From positions 186,001 through 250,000 of the forward strand of contig NZ_BMEC01000003.1 in assembly GCF_014636295.1 (NCBI RefSeq): DNA of 64,000 nucleotides, in the 5' to 3' direction. A program made the translations under genes and the position numbers. Positions 7,709 through 15,686 of the stretch are shown in pieces. The stretch's first letter is position 1, and the number at the start of each line of letters is the position of its first letter. The DNA is from Marivirga lumbricoides (GTDB lineage: Bacteria; Bacteroidota; Bacteroidia; Cytophagales; Cyclobacteriaceae). The notes under the pieces are model-generated. The model had not been told where the DNA came from and searched no databases. It was given only the letters and a program-made list of their open reading frames with translations.

Positions 7709-10375
7709 ATGAAGCACATCTATTTACTAATTATCATCTTTCTTTTATTCTCTCAATCTTTATTTTCAAATGGAATACGAGGAGTAATTTATGATAATGA
7801 AGGTCAGCCGTTGCCTTATGCAACTATCTATGTAGAAGAACTTGGTACAGGGACAGCTGCTAATCAGGAAGCCTATTATGAACTGAATCTAAAGCCAGGT
7901 AAATATACCCTTCAATATAAATTTGTAGGGTTTGAGACGGTAATAAAGAAGGTTGAAATCGGTCAGTCTTTCTTGCAACAAGATGTTTACCTTGAGAAAC
8001 AAACTTTATTGCTGAATGAGGTAACAACCACAGCTAAGGCTACAGATCCGGCTAACTGGATGATGCGTAAAGCAATAGCCAAAAGTAGCTACCACAGACA
8101 GCTAATTGATGCTTACTCTGGCAAAGTGTATGTTAAAGGTAAAGGGAGGGTTACAAGTATTCCTTTCTATTTAAGAAGTGTTTTAAAGAATGAAGGAATT
8201 GACACCTCTACAATGATCATTACTGAATCAGTTAGTAAAGTCAAATACAAAAGACCCAACCAGTTTTCTGAAGAAGTAATTTCAGTATATGCCTCTAAAG
8301 AAAATGATTTTAATGCCAGCCCTATGCGTTTCATTTCAGGAAGCTTTTACCAGGATGAAATAGCCGCCTCTATTTCCCCACTCTCCTCAAAGGCCTTTCA
8401 GTATTATGAGTTTAAACACTTAGGTGCTTTTATGGATGGAGGCTTTTTGGTTAATAAAATTAAAGTTACACCAAAAGTTAAAGCTCCCAATGTTTTTGAG
8501 GGTACTATTCAGCTGGTTGAAGAAGATTGGGCGCTTTATAGTGTAGATGTTTCCACTCAAATTGAACTTGGGATAGAAGTAAGGATCAGACAAATTTATC
8601 AAAATATTAATCAACTAGCATGGATGCCCATTAGCTATCAATTTGATATCGAAGGTAAATTAATGGGTGTTTCATTCGAATTTAAATACCTGGCATCTGT
8701 TGCAGATTATACAATAACTTTAAACCCGGCTCTACCTAATAAAATAGAGGTGTTAAGCAAAGAAGAAGCCAAAGAAACTAGCAATAAAGAGGTTGCTCAG
8801 TCCGTAAGTGAATTGAAAGAAAGCTCAAACTCTAAGTCTGTTAAGGTAGAAGCTGAAGAGCTAGCAGATTTGATGAAGGACTACCAAAAAAATCAAAACG
8901 ACTCACTTTCCAAGTTAGATGTAGTAGGTGTTTACAATTATAAAATTGATTCTGGGGCATACAATCAAGACTCACTTTTTTGGCAGCAGGTTCGCCCTAT
9001 TCCTCTTTCCAAAAGTGAAATAAGAGGTTATGCTAAGATTGATAGTATCAACATAATTAACGATGAGGAAAATAAGAAAGATTCTTTAAAAGAAGCCAGC
9101 CGTTCCACCTTTGAATTTTCCGATATTCTGTTTGGTGGTAGATACCCTTTTGGTGAGAAAAAGGATTGGAGCTTTATTATCTACAATGCCTTGCTCAGCA
9201 CTCAGTTTAATACAGTAGAAGGTTTAAATGTAGATTACAGCATTGGATTGCGAAAGAATTTCAAATTTAAAGTTGATTCCGCAGATATGATGCAAAGTGA
9301 TTATATGTTAATTAAACCACCTTTTATTCTAATAAAACCGACTATGAGATACGCTGTTGCCCGTAAAAAATTTACCGGTAAGTTGTTGGGGAAATATCAA
9401 TTTAAGAAAGGAAATATATCCTTACAAGGAGGCAGATATGTTAATCAATTCAATGATCTGCCAGCTATAACTCCTTTAATTAATACTAGTTTCACTCTAA
9501 TGTGGGAGCAGAATTTTATGAAGCTTTATGAAAAAGATTTTGTAGAGTTAAAGTTTGAAAATAATTTTTCTCATAAATGGAGGATATCAGGCAGTGTGGA
9601 GTTTGAAAATAGATATAGATTGTTGAATAATACAGATTATACATTTATCGACTGGGAAAGAGGCTTAACGCCTAACCTTCCAATAAATGTGGAGCCAATT
9701 GAAGAATTTGATGGTCAGGAAGCGCTAACTGCAGATTTTAAAGTTACTTATATACCAAACATAAAATACGTTATTAATAATGGTCGTAAGTTTCCTATTA
9801 CCGATAAAAGCCCCATTTTATCATTAGCCTATTTTAAAGGCATTAAAGGTTTAGCCAATAGTGATGTTGATTTTGACCGAATAGAATTTGAATTTAAAGA
9901 TGATTATGAAATAGGAGCTAAAGGAACCACTTATTTTAGCATGAGGGCTGGAGCATTTCTTAACAATAATTCTTTAGGATTTATGGACTTTGCACACTTT
10001 CCAGGAAACCGTGCTTTTATTACTCAACTGGACCCTGTACAAAGTTTCCGGTTGCTCAACTATTACCTTTACAGTACCGATGATTATTACTTACAAACAT
10101 TTCTTTTTCACAGGTTCAGAAAATTTCTTATCACTCAAATTCCTGCTACAAGGTTTATGGGATTGAAAGAAAGTTTTTTTGTGAACTATTTAAATACTAA
10201 ACAAAGTAATAACTATACTGAATTAGGGTATTCATTAGATGGAATCCTTAAGTTTTTCAGAATAGAAATAGCTACTAATTATGAAGATTTCAAATACAAA
10301 GGAATTGGTTTTAGGGTGGGTATCGCCACAACTTTAGGTGGCAGTATTTCTATTGAAACTAATAAAGATGAATAA
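7709..10375 (+). CDS. DUF5686 outer-membrane protein with carboxypeptidase-regulatory-like domain
   Basis: Large (888 aa) exported protein of a family widespread in Bacteroidota. An N-terminal signal peptide (1 to about 20) is followed by a carboxypeptidase-regulatory-like beta-sandwich (about 22-95; GIRGVIYDNEGQPLPYATIY is its start), the fold also found at the front of SusC/TonB receptors. The rest matches the DUF5686 layout, with many alternating hydrophobic strands and a C-terminus suited to an outer-membrane barrel. There is no plug domain, so it is not a TonB receptor. A low-complexity Glu/Ser/Lys stretch lies at about 350-400. Function is not established. It lies 99 bp after nadD and appears to be separately expressed. 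Its stop overlaps a possible 28-codon ORF at 10368. Confidence 0.8.
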   Translation: MKHIYLLIIIFLLFSQSLFSNGIRGVIYDNEGQPLPYATIYVEELGTGTAANQEAYYELNLKPGKYTLQYKFVGFETVIKKVEIGQSFLQQDVYLEKQTLLLNEVTTTAKATDPANWMMRKAIAKSSYHRQLIDAYSGKVYVKGKGRVTSIPFYLRSVLKNEGIDTSTMIITESVSKVKYKRPNQFSEEVISVYASKENDFNASPMRFISGSFYQDEIAASISPLSSKAFQYYEFKHLGAFMDGGFLVNKIKVTPKVKAPNVFEGTIQLVEEDWALYSVDVSTQIELGIEVRIRQIYQNINQLAWMPISYQFDIEGKLMGVSFEFKYLASVADYTITLNPALPNKIEVLSKEEAKETSNKEVAQSVSELKESSNSKSVKVEAEELADLMKDYQKNQNDSLSKLDVVGVYNYKIDSGAYNQDSLFWQQVRPIPLSKSEIRGYAKIDSINIINDEENKKDSLKEASRSTFEFSDILFGGRYPFGEKKDWSFIIYNALLSTQFNTVEGLNVDYSIGLRKNFKFKVDSADMMQSDYMLIKPPFILIKPTMRYAVARKKFTGKLLGKYQFKKGNISLQGGRYVNQFNDLPAITPLINTSFTLMWEQNFMKLYEKDFVELKFENNFSHKWRISGSVEFENRYRLLNNTDYTFIDWERGLTPNLPINVEPIEEFDGQEALTADFKVTYIPNIKYVINNGRKFPITDKSPILSLAYFKGIKGLANSDVDFDRIEFEFKDDYEIGAKGTTYFSMRAGAFLNNNSLGFMDFAHFPGNRAFITQLDPVQSFRLLNYYLYSTDDYYLQTFLFHRFRKFLITQIPATRFMGLKESFFVNYLNTKQSNNYTELGYSLDGILKFFRIEIATNYEDFKYKGIGFRVGIATTLGGSISIETNKDE

Positions 10376-10454
10376 AAAGAGAAAGCAACTATTTTCTTTT
10401 GGAGGAGGGTTATTCTATCGGTCATATGGTTTTACCGGGCCGGATTATCTGTAA
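10368..10454 (+). CDS. Possible 28-aa small protein overlapping the DUF5686 stop
   Basis: An ATG at 10368 overlaps the end of the DUF5686 gene by eight bases (in a different frame), then runs 28 codons to TAA at 10452-10454. The peptide has a basic start (MNKKRKQLF) and a Gly/aromatic-rich second half (SFGGGLFYRSYGFTGPDYL). A GGAGGA run occurs inside it, not before it. It could be translated by coupling to the upstream stop, but such an ORF could also occur by chance. I do not recognise a family. Confidence 0.3.
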   Translation: MNKKRKQLFSFGGGLFYRSYGFTGPDYL

Positions 10455-10484
10455 ATAAAAAAAGCTCTCTATAAAGAAAGCTTT
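10452..10484 (-). terminator. Rho-independent terminator of the pyrH-frr transcript
   Basis: On the minus strand AAAGCTTTCT (10484-10475), loop TTAT and AGAGAGCTTT (10470-10461) form a 10-bp stem with one G-T pair. A T-rich tail (TTTTATTTA) follows at 10460-10452. It lies 27 bp after the frr stop. Confidence 0.75.
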
Positions 10485-10510
10485 AATAACAATAAAGGAT
10501 AAGAAGAGAT

Positions 10511-11071
10511 TTAAACAGTCATGATCTCTTTCTCTTTTTGCTCAAGTATTTCATCTATTTTTTTCACGTAGCCATCAGTAAGTGCCTGCACTTTTTCTTC
10601 TGCTCTTTTCACATCATCCTCTGCAGTGCCTTCTTTCTGTAGTTTTTTCAATTGATCATTAGCATCTTTACGGGCATTTCTGATAGAAATTTTACCCTCT
10701 TCAGCTTCGTTTTTGGCTTGCTTACTTAGGTTCAACCTTCTTTCTTCAGTAAGTGGCGGAATATTGATTCTAACTATATCCCCATCATTTTGCGGATTAA
10801 ATCCTAAATCACTATTAATAATTGCTCTCTCAATTTCTCCAATCACGTTTTTTTCCCAGGGCTTAATTACAATGGTACGTGCATCAGGTGTGCTTACTGA
10901 GGCTACCTGGCTGATGGGAGTGTCGTTATTATAATATTTTACCATAAGGCCTTCCAACATTGAAGGAGAAGCTTTTCCGGCTCTAATTTTTAACAATTCG
11001 CTTTTAGTATGCTGAATTGCCTTTTCCATCAGGTCTTTAGTGTCTTCTAATACTAATTCAATTTCTTCCAT
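10511..11071 (-). CDS. frr: Ribosome recycling factor
   Basis: Splits post-termination ribosomes together with EF-G, whose gene is at 27114. The 186-aa length is standard. The N-terminal helix with LLKIRAGKASPSML, the beta-domain DARTIVIKPWEKN segment and the C-terminal three-helix Lys/Glu-rich part are all present, including GDIVRINIPPLTEERR at the domain hinge. It follows pyrH by 14 bp on the minus strand, the common pyrH-frr pairing, and is closed by the hairpin at 10461-10484. Confidence 0.96.
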   Translation of the reverse strand: MEEIELVLEDTKDLMEKAIQHTKSELLKIRAGKASPSMLEGLMVKYYNNDTPISQVASVSTPDARTIVIKPWEKNVIGEIERAIINSDLGFNPQNDGDIVRINIPPLTEERRLNLSKQAKNEAEEGKISIRNARKDANDQLKKLQKEGTAEDDVKRAEEKVQALTDGYVKKIDEILEQKEKEIMTV

Positions 11072-11085
11072 TCCTGTTTAATTAA

Positions 11086-11793
11086 TTATGACTGAATTAA
11101 AGTTCCAACATTTTTTCCATTTATTAAATCAACCAGATTACCGGGCTTGTTCATATCGAAAACAATTATTGGCAGGTTGTTTTCCTGGCAAAGGGTAAAA
11201 GCTGTCATGTCCATTACGTTAAGACCTTTTTCGTATACCTCCTGAAAAGAGATGTTGACAAAGCGGGTAGCATCTGCATTCTTCTCAGGATCTGCACTGT
11301 AAACCCCGTCTACTCTTGTGCCTTTTAAAACTACATCCGCTTCAATTTCAATAGCACGTAAGCTTGCTGTTGAGTCAGTAGTGAAATATGGGTTACCTAT
11401 TCCTGCACCAAAAATAACCACACGTCCTTTTTCCAAATGCCTGATAGCCCGCCTTCTAATAAAGGGCTCACAGACCTGCTCCATTTTAATTCCGGACATC
11501 AAACGTGTAAACATACCATGATTTTCAAGTATACCCTGAACAGCCATTCCATTAATTACTGTAGCAAGCATTCCCATGTAATCACCCTGAACCCTGTCAA
11601 TTCCTGCACCTTCAGCCTGAATCCCTCTAAAAATATTGCCACCCCCAATTACAATAGCTATTTCTACACCGAGGTCTTTTACTTTTTTTATTTCCTGGGC
11701 ATATTGTTCAAGTCTTTTGGGATCGATACCATAGCCGCTGTTGCCCATTAAAGACTCGCCACTTAATTTTAATAATATTCGTTTGAATTTCAT
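11086..11793 (-). CDS. pyrH: UMP kinase
   Basis: Bacterial hexameric UMP kinase (amino-acid-kinase fold, 235 aa) that makes UDP for RNA, DNA and sugar-nucleotide synthesis. [11 protein letters not shown] (7-17) is the phosphate-binding start. [12 protein letters not shown] (46-57) and [17 protein letters not shown] (about 126-142) bind UMP and ATP. The Asp-rich metal segment near 180 ([11 protein letters not shown]) follows. It is the middle member of a BCCP-like/pyrH/frr minus-strand group: 32 bp separate it from the biotin carrier gene. No strong promoter is visible in that gap, so transcription may continue from upstream. Confidence 0.95.
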   Translation of the reverse strand: MKFKRILLKLSGESLMGNSGYGIDPKRLEQYAQEIKKVKDLGVEIAIVIGGGNIFRGIQAEGAGIDRVQGDYMGMLATVINGMAVQGILENHGMFTRLMSGIKMEQVCEPFIRRRAIRHLEKGRVVIFGAGIGNPYFTTDSTASLRAIEIEADVVLKGTRVDGVYSADPEKNADATRFVNISFQEVYEKGLNVMDMTAFTLCQENNLPIIVFDMNKPGNLVDLINGKNVGTLIQS

Positions 11794-11825
11794 GAAAAAA
11801 ATTTTTGTAAATATAGGGTAAAAAA

Positions 11826-12326
11826 CTAAAAATGAATAAGGATTTGGTTCTTCTCCACACTATCTCCTTTACTTACCTTAATAGCTGAAATGGTGCCTTC
11901 ACCAGGAGATTTTATCACATTTTCCATTTTCATGGCTTCCAGAATAATCAATGATTGTCCCTGAGTAACTTCATCCCCTTCTTTCACCAAAATGTCAGAA
12001 ATAAGGCCTGGCATTGGTGCTTTAACGTCATTTACTTTAGTTTGAGCCAAATCACTTATTCCCATTTCTTCCAGAAGAATATCCATTTTATCTTTTAAAT
12101 TAAGAGAGATAAGTTCACCATTAATTTGGAAAACAAATTCCTTGCTGTCAAAATTAATAGAAACAATATGTGCTGTATAAGAATGATTCTTGTAGAGAAT
12201 GTGAAAGGAATTCTCATCAATAGGATAGATATCCCAATCGAAGCTTTTATCATTAAGAAAGATTTCATTTTCTTTTAATGAAATATCAAATTCCTCTTCT
12301 GTATTGTTTATCTTTACTTTATACAT
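11826..12326 (-). CDS. Biotin carboxyl carrier protein (acyl-CoA carboxylase type)
   Basis: Carries biotin that is carboxylated by a biotin carboxylase and delivers CO2 to a carboxyltransferase. The C-terminal biotinyl domain (about 95-166) holds the EAMKMEN motif with Lys133 as the biotinylation site, preceded by KAPMPGLI. The N-terminal 90 residues resemble the linker domain of propionyl/acetyl-CoA carboxylase carriers in Bacteroidota. At 166 aa it is a free-standing subunit. No biotin carboxylase is adjacent. The carboxyltransferase at 49021-50610 is a plausible partner, but the pairing is inference. The same domain is also used in sodium-pumping decarboxylases and pyruvate carboxylase. 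Confidence 0.85.
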   Translation of the reverse strand: MYKVKINNTEEEFDISLKENEIFLNDKSFDWDIYPIDENSFHILYKNHSYTAHIVSINFDSKEFVFQINGELISLNLKDKMDILLEEMGISDLAQTKVNDVKAPMPGLISDILVKEGDEVTQGQSLIILEAMKMENVIKSPGEGTISAIKVSKGDSVEKNQILIHF

Positions 12327-12330
12327 AGCT

Positions 12331-12338
12331 CAAATTTA
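12331..12338 (-). promoter_or_regulatory. Possible -7 element directly ahead of the biotin carrier gene
   Basis: TAAATTTG on the minus strand matches TAnnTTTG and ends four bases before the ATG. If used, the transcript would begin at or within the start codon. No good -33 TTG is visible. Confidence 0.3.
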
Positions 12339-12524
12339 TCACGAAGATAAAAACTAGCTTCGGATTTCACACTTTTACTGATGATTTTAGGGGTAAAAAT
12401 ATTCGTAGTCTTTTTGAAGGGTAAATAAATTAAAATTAATAATCAGGTAATCGTCTGATTGTCAAGAGTCTTCAAAATTAAATCTATTTCATCAGAAAAA
12501 AATCAATCTTTTTTTGGGTATATG

Positions 12525-12555
12525 TTTGATAAAATATAAAATCCATATAATTTTG
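12525..12555 (+). promoter_or_regulatory. Promoter of the tRNA-Tyr/tRNA-Gly transcript
   Basis: TTTG at 12525-12528, 19 bp spacer, TAATTTTG at 12548-12555, followed by CAC. It is the only strong promoter in the 272-bp gap between the biotin carrier gene and tRNA-Tyr. Apart from it and the short repeats at 12556-12582 I see nothing in that gap. Confidence 0.75.
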
Positions 12556-12598
12556 CACTTCCTAAAACGAAAGTGATTTAGGGAATTGCTTAATGAAA

Positions 12599-12680
12599 GG
12601 GGGAATACCAAAGCGGCCAACTGGGACGGACTGTAAATCCGTTGTCTTCGACTTCACAGGTTCGAATCCTGTTTCCCCCA
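12599..12680 (+). tRNA. tRNA-Tyr (GTA)
   Basis: Class II tRNA of 82 nt. The 7-bp acceptor GGGGGAA (12599-12605) pairs with TTCCCCC (12673-12679). The anticodon stem ACGGA/TCCGT encloses CTGTAAA, with anticodon GTA at 12633-12635. A long variable arm precedes a normal T-arm with GGTTCGAATCC. The CCA end is not encoded. Confidence 0.96.
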
Positions 12681-12709
12681 CAAAAACTATTACCGTTATA
12701 GGTAAATAG

Positions 12710-12782
12710 GCGGGAGTAGCTCAGTTGGTAGAGCGGCAGCCTTCCAAGCTGCAGGTCGCGGGTTCGAGCCTCGTCTCCCGCT
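12710..12782 (+). tRNA. tRNA-Gly (TCC)
   Basis: Cloverleaf with acceptor GCGGGAG (12710-12716) paired to CTCCCGC (12775-12781). The anticodon stem GCAGC/GCTGC encloses CTTCCAA, with anticodon TCC at 12743-12745. The T-loop is GGTTCGAGCC. CCA is not encoded. It lies 29 bp after tRNA-Tyr, probably in one precursor. Confidence 0.96.
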
Positions 12783-12811
12783 CAATAATATTGAGCATTC
12801 TCTTATTCATT

Positions 12812-12842
12812 AAGGCAGAACGATTTCGTGGCTGCCTTTTAT
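12812..12842 (+). terminator. Terminator after tRNA-Gly
   Basis: AAGGCAG (12812-12818) pairs with CTGCCTT (12832-12838). An inner ACGA/TCGT stem closes a TT turn, and TTTTATA follows. It ends the tRNA-Tyr/Gly transcript before the second promoter at 12881. Confidence 0.6.
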
Positions 12843-12865
12843 AGGATATACCAAAAATTGGTGTA

Positions 12866-12882
12866 AATACTCTTTGAGTATT
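12866..12882. repeat. Perfect inverted repeat overlapping the tRNA-Thr/tuf promoter
   Basis: AATACTC (12866-12872), TTT, GAGTATT (12876-12882): a 7-bp dyad whose right half runs into the -33 TTG of the next promoter. A shorter dyad ACCAA-AAA-TTGGT precedes it at 12850-12862. Operator function is a guess. Confidence 0.4.
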
Positions 12883-12910
12883 GATGAAAACTTTTAAGCA
12901 ATTAGTTTTG
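12881..12910 (+). promoter_or_regulatory. Promoter of tRNA-Thr and tuf
   Basis: TTG at 12881-12883, 19 bp spacer, TAGTTTTG at 12903-12910. It ends 14 bp before tRNA-Thr, so the transcript would begin a few bases ahead of the mature tRNA. Confidence 0.65.
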
Positions 12911-12924
12911 TGGAATGTTTTTAA

Positions 12925-12996
12925 GCCGATGTAGCTCAGGGGTAGAGTGCTTCCTTGGTAAGGAAGAGGTCGGGGGTTCAATTCCCCTCGTTGGCT
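12925..12996 (+). tRNA. tRNA-Thr (GGT)
   Basis: Acceptor GCCGATG (12925-12931) pairs with CGTTGGC (12989-12995), using two G-T pairs. The anticodon stem CTTCC/GGAAG encloses TTGGTAA, with anticodon GGT at 12957-12959. The T-arm has GGGTTCAATTCCC. CCA is not encoded. It lies 60 bp upstream of tuf, an association common in bacteria. Confidence 0.96.
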
Positions 12997-13056
12997 CAAT
13001 CAGTGTTATCGAATAAATATAATATAAATTTTAACTAAACTGAGGATTTTTCAAAT

Positions 13057-14244
13057 ATGGCTAAAGCAAACTTTGACCGTTCAAAGCCCCACGTGAATAT
13101 AGGTACTATCGGTCACGTGGATCATGGTAAAACTACATTAACTGCTGCAATCTGTAAAGTATTATCTGATAAAGGATTTGCAGAAATGAGAGACTTTTCT
13201 TCTATTGATAATGCACCTGAAGAAAAAGAAAGAGGTATTACAATTAACTCTTCACACGTAGAATACGCTACTGAGAACAGGCATTACGCTCACGTGGATT
13301 GCCCTGGTCACGCGGATTACGTTAAAAACATGGTAACTGGTGCTGCGCAAATGGATGGAGCTATTCTTGTAGTAGCTGCTACAGATGGTCCAATGCCTCA
13401 AACTCGTGAGCACATCCTTTTGGCTCGTCAGGTAGGTGTTCCTTCTCTGGTTGCTTTCTTAAATAAAGTAGATTTAGTGGACGATGCTGAATTATTAGAG
13501 TTAGTTGAAATGGAAGTAAGAGAATTGCTTTCTTTCTACGAATTCCCTGGTGATGATTTACCTGTAATTCAAGGTTCTGCTCTTGGTGCACTTAATGGTG
13601 AAGCTGAGTGGGTAGCTAAGATAGATGAGTTAATGAAAGCTGTTGATGAGTATATTCCATTACCAGAGCGTTTAACTGACAAAGATTTCTTAATGCCTGT
13701 TGAAGATGTTTTCTCTATTACTGGTCGTGGTACTGTTGCTACTGGTAGAATCGAGAGAGGTGTAATCAACTCAGGTGAGCCTGTTGATATCATTGGTATG
13801 GGTGCTGAAGGTTTGAAATCTACAGTTACTGGTGTTGAGATGTTCAGAAAAATCTTAGATAGAGGTGAAGCTGGTGATAACGTAGGTCTTTTATTAAGAG
13901 GTATTGAAAAATCTCAAATTAAAAGAGGTATGATTATCTGTAAGCCGGGTTCTGTAACTCCTCACCAACACTTCAAAGCTGAGGTTTACGTATTGTCAAA
14001 AGAAGAAGGTGGTCGTCACACTCCATTCTTTAACAAATACCGTCCACAGTTTTATTTAAGAACTACAGACGTAACAGGAGAGATTTTCTTGCCTGAGAAT
14101 GTAGAAATGGTAATGCCAGGTGACAACGTTACAATCGAAGTAAAATTAATCAATAAAGTTGCTTGTGAAAAAGGTCTTCGTTTCGCTATCCGTGAAGGTG
14201 GTAGAACTGTAGGAGCTGGTCAGGTAACTGATATCTTAGATTAA
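13057..14244 (+). CDS. tuf: Elongation factor Tu
   Basis: GTPase that delivers aminoacyl-tRNA to the ribosomal A site (395 aa). All G motifs are present: GHVDHGKTT (19-27), the switch I RGITIN region, [12 protein letters not shown] (about 81-92) and NKVD (about 136-139). Domains 2 and 3 follow with the usual [13 protein letters not shown] and [12 protein letters not shown] blocks. It is the only tuf copy in the window. It is not in the str operon with fusA but between tRNA-Thr and tRNA-Trp upstream of secE, the usual arrangement in Bacteroidota. A hairpin with T-tract follows at 14272. Confidence 0.98.
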   Translation: MAKANFDRSKPHVNIGTIGHVDHGKTTLTAAICKVLSDKGFAEMRDFSSIDNAPEEKERGITINSSHVEYATENRHYAHVDCPGHADYVKNMVTGAAQMDGAILVVAATDGPMPQTREHILLARQVGVPSLVAFLNKVDLVDDAELLELVEMEVRELLSFYEFPGDDLPVIQGSALGALNGEAEWVAKIDELMKAVDEYIPLPERLTDKDFLMPVEDVFSITGRGTVATGRIERGVINSGEPVDIIGMGAEGLKSTVTGVEMFRKILDRGEAGDNVGLLLRGIEKSQIKRGMIICKPGSVTPHQHFKAEVYVLSKEEGGRHTPFFNKYRPQFYLRTTDVTGEIFLPENVEMVMPGDNVTIEVKLINKVACEKGLRFAIREGGRTVGAGQVTDILD

Positions 14245-14271
14245 TTTCTAAATATTTATATCAAAAATCAG

Positions 14272-14305
14272 ATGCGTTCTCAATTTTTTGGGAGCGCATT
14301 TGTTT
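14272..14305 (+). terminator. tuf terminator overlapping the next promoter
   Basis: ATGCGTTCTC (14272-14281) and GGGAGCGCAT (14290-14299) form a 10-bp stem with two G-T pairs around AATTTTTT, followed by TTGTTTC. Its 3' edge shares bases with the -33 element of the tRNA-Trp promoter. Confidence 0.65.
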
Positions 14306-14330
14306 CATATAAAACTTTTATCTACCTTTG
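14299..14330 (+). promoter_or_regulatory. Promoter of tRNA-Trp and the secE-nusG-rpl operon
   Basis: TTTG at 14299-14302, 20 bp spacer, TACCTTTG at 14323-14330 followed by CAC. It lies 29 bp before tRNA-Trp and is the only clear promoter ahead of secE through rplL. Confidence 0.75.
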
Positions 14331-14358
14331 CACACCATTTTGAGTTGCATGGGTGTTT

Positions 14359-14431
14359 ACGGGTGTAGCTCAATTGGTAGAGTAGTGGTCTCCAAAACCA
14401 TTGGCTGGGAGTTCGAGTCTCTCCACCCGTG
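14359..14431 (+). tRNA. tRNA-Trp (CCA)
   Basis: Acceptor ACGGGTG (14359-14365) pairs with CACCCGT (14424-14430), and the discriminator is G14431. The anticodon loop CTCCAAA has anticodon CCA at 14392-14394. The T-arm GGGAG/CTCTC encloses TTCGAGT. It lies 22 bp ahead of secE and is probably cut from the secE transcript. Confidence 0.95.
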
Positions 14432-14453
14432 CAAAATTAGATCAAATTAGAAG

Positions 14454-14645
14454 ATGCAGAAATTAACGACATTCATTAAAGAGTCTTGGTCTGAGATGAG
14501 ATACAAGGTTACTTGGCCAACTTATTCTAAGTTGCAGAATAGCTCAATCTTAGTATTGGTTGCATCATTGATCTTCTCGATATTAATTGGTGTTATTGAC
14601 TTGGCATTTGAAAATGCAATGGACTGGTTTTATAATGCTTTTTAA
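14454..14645 (+). CDS. secE: Preprotein translocase subunit SecE
   Basis: Single-span 63-aa form of SecE that clamps SecY (gene at 38573) in the inner-membrane SecYEG channel. An amphipathic N-terminal helix (IKESWSEMRYKVTWPTYSKL) carries the conserved KVTWPT segment at about 18-24. It is followed by one transmembrane helix (about 30-50, SSILVLVASLIFSILIGVI). The gene sits between tRNA-Trp and nusG, its classical place. The ATG at 14454 gives the conserved length. Confidence 0.92.
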   Translation: MQKLTTFIKESWSEMRYKVTWPTYSKLQNSSILVLVASLIFSILIGVIDLAFENAMDWFYNAF

Positions 14646-14669
14646 GCATTTATAATAATAAATTAGATA

Positions 14670-15227
14670 ATGTCAGAACTTAAATGGTACGTTTTGCGAG
14701 TAGTGAGTGGTCAGGAGAAGAAAATAAAATCTTATCTTGACAATGAAATTGCTCGTCAAAAATTAAGCGATTATATCCCTCAGATTCTTATACCTACTGA
14801 AAAGGTATATGAAATGAGGAACGGCAAAAAAAGAGTGAGGGAAAGAAACTTTTTCCCGGGCTATGTTTTTGTTTCAGCTGACTTATCATATGGTGAAGCG
14901 AATCACGTAATTACCAGTATCCCTGGAGTGATAGGTTTCTTAGGCGGTGAAGGATCTAGCGATGCTAAAGTTCCGGTTCCACTAAGAAATTCTGAAGTAA
15001 ATAGGATATTAGGTAGAGTTGATGAAACTGAAGAGATGGATGAAAAATTAAGTACTCCATTTATAGTAGGTGAATCAGTGAAAGTGATGGACGGACCTTT
15101 TAGCGGTTTTACAGGATCCGTTGAGGAGGTTTTCGAAGAGAGGAAAAAGCTCAACGTAATGGTGAAAATTTTCGGTAGAAATACCCCTGTAGAATTGAAT
15201 TACATGCAAGTAGAAAAAACAGAATAG
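14670..15227 (+). CDS. nusG: Transcription termination/antitermination factor NusG
   Basis: Binds the clamp of RNA polymerase and couples transcription to translation or Rho (185 aa). The NGN domain (1 to about 120) begins [18 protein letters not shown] and contains [12 protein letters not shown]. The KOW domain (about 130-185) has [20 protein letters not shown]. It is slightly longer than the E. coli protein because of an insert near 95-125, as in other Bacteroidota. It starts 24 bp after secE and ends four bases before rplK. Confidence 0.96.
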   Translation: MSELKWYVLRVVSGQEKKIKSYLDNEIARQKLSDYIPQILIPTEKVYEMRNGKKRVRERNFFPGYVFVSADLSYGEANHVITSIPGVIGFLGGEGSSDAKVPVPLRNSEVNRILGRVDETEEMDEKLSTPFIVGESVKVMDGPFSGFTGSVEEVFEERKKLNVMVKIFGRNTPVELNYMQVEKTE

Positions 15228-15231
15228 CAAG

Positions 15232-15675
15232 ATGGCTAAGGAAATAAGTGGATACGTAAAATTACAGATTAAGGGAGGGGCAGCAAATCCTTCACCTCCT
15301 GTAGGGCCTGCTTTAGGTAGTAAAGGTCTTAATATCATGGAGTTCTGTAAGCAATTTAATGCGAGAACTCAGGATAAAGCTGGACAGGTAATGCCAGTTT
15401 TGATAACCGTTTATAAAGATAAATCTTTTGACTTTGTTGTTAAAACTCCGCCTGCACCTGTACTTCTTTTAGATGCTTCTAAAAAGAAAAAAGGTTCTCC
15501 AGAGCCTAATCGTAACAAAATTGGTTCTGTTACCTGGGATCAGGTAAGGGAAATAGCGGAAACTAAAATGCCGGATTTAAATGCTCTGAAAATTGAGTCA
15601 GCTATGCGTCAGGTAGCAGGTACTGCAAGAAGTATGGGTTTAAAAGTAACTGGTACTGCACCCTGGGAATCATAA
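15232..15675 (+). CDS. rplK: 50S ribosomal protein L11
   Basis: Large-subunit stalk-base protein that binds the GTPase centre of 23S rRNA and the site of thiostrepton action (147 aa). The N-terminal [20 protein letters not shown] with the flexible proline segment and the C-terminal RNA-binding domain with [13 protein letters not shown] are intact. It forms the standard pair with rplA, 11 bp downstream, where L1 normally represses translation of both genes; no clear L1 target is visible by eye here. Confidence 0.97.
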   Translation: MAKEISGYVKLQIKGGAANPSPPVGPALGSKGLNIMEFCKQFNARTQDKAGQVMPVLITVYKDKSFDFVVKTPPAPVLLLDASKKKKGSPEPNRNKIGSVTWDQVREIAETKMPDLNALKIESAMRQVAGTARSMGLKVTGTAPWES

Positions 15676-15686
15676 ATAATAGAGAA

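Noticed and set aside
12721-12999. 92-aa ORF on the minus strand
   Set aside because: It is read through tRNA-Gly and tRNA-Thr on their complementary strand; such ORFs are a common artefact.
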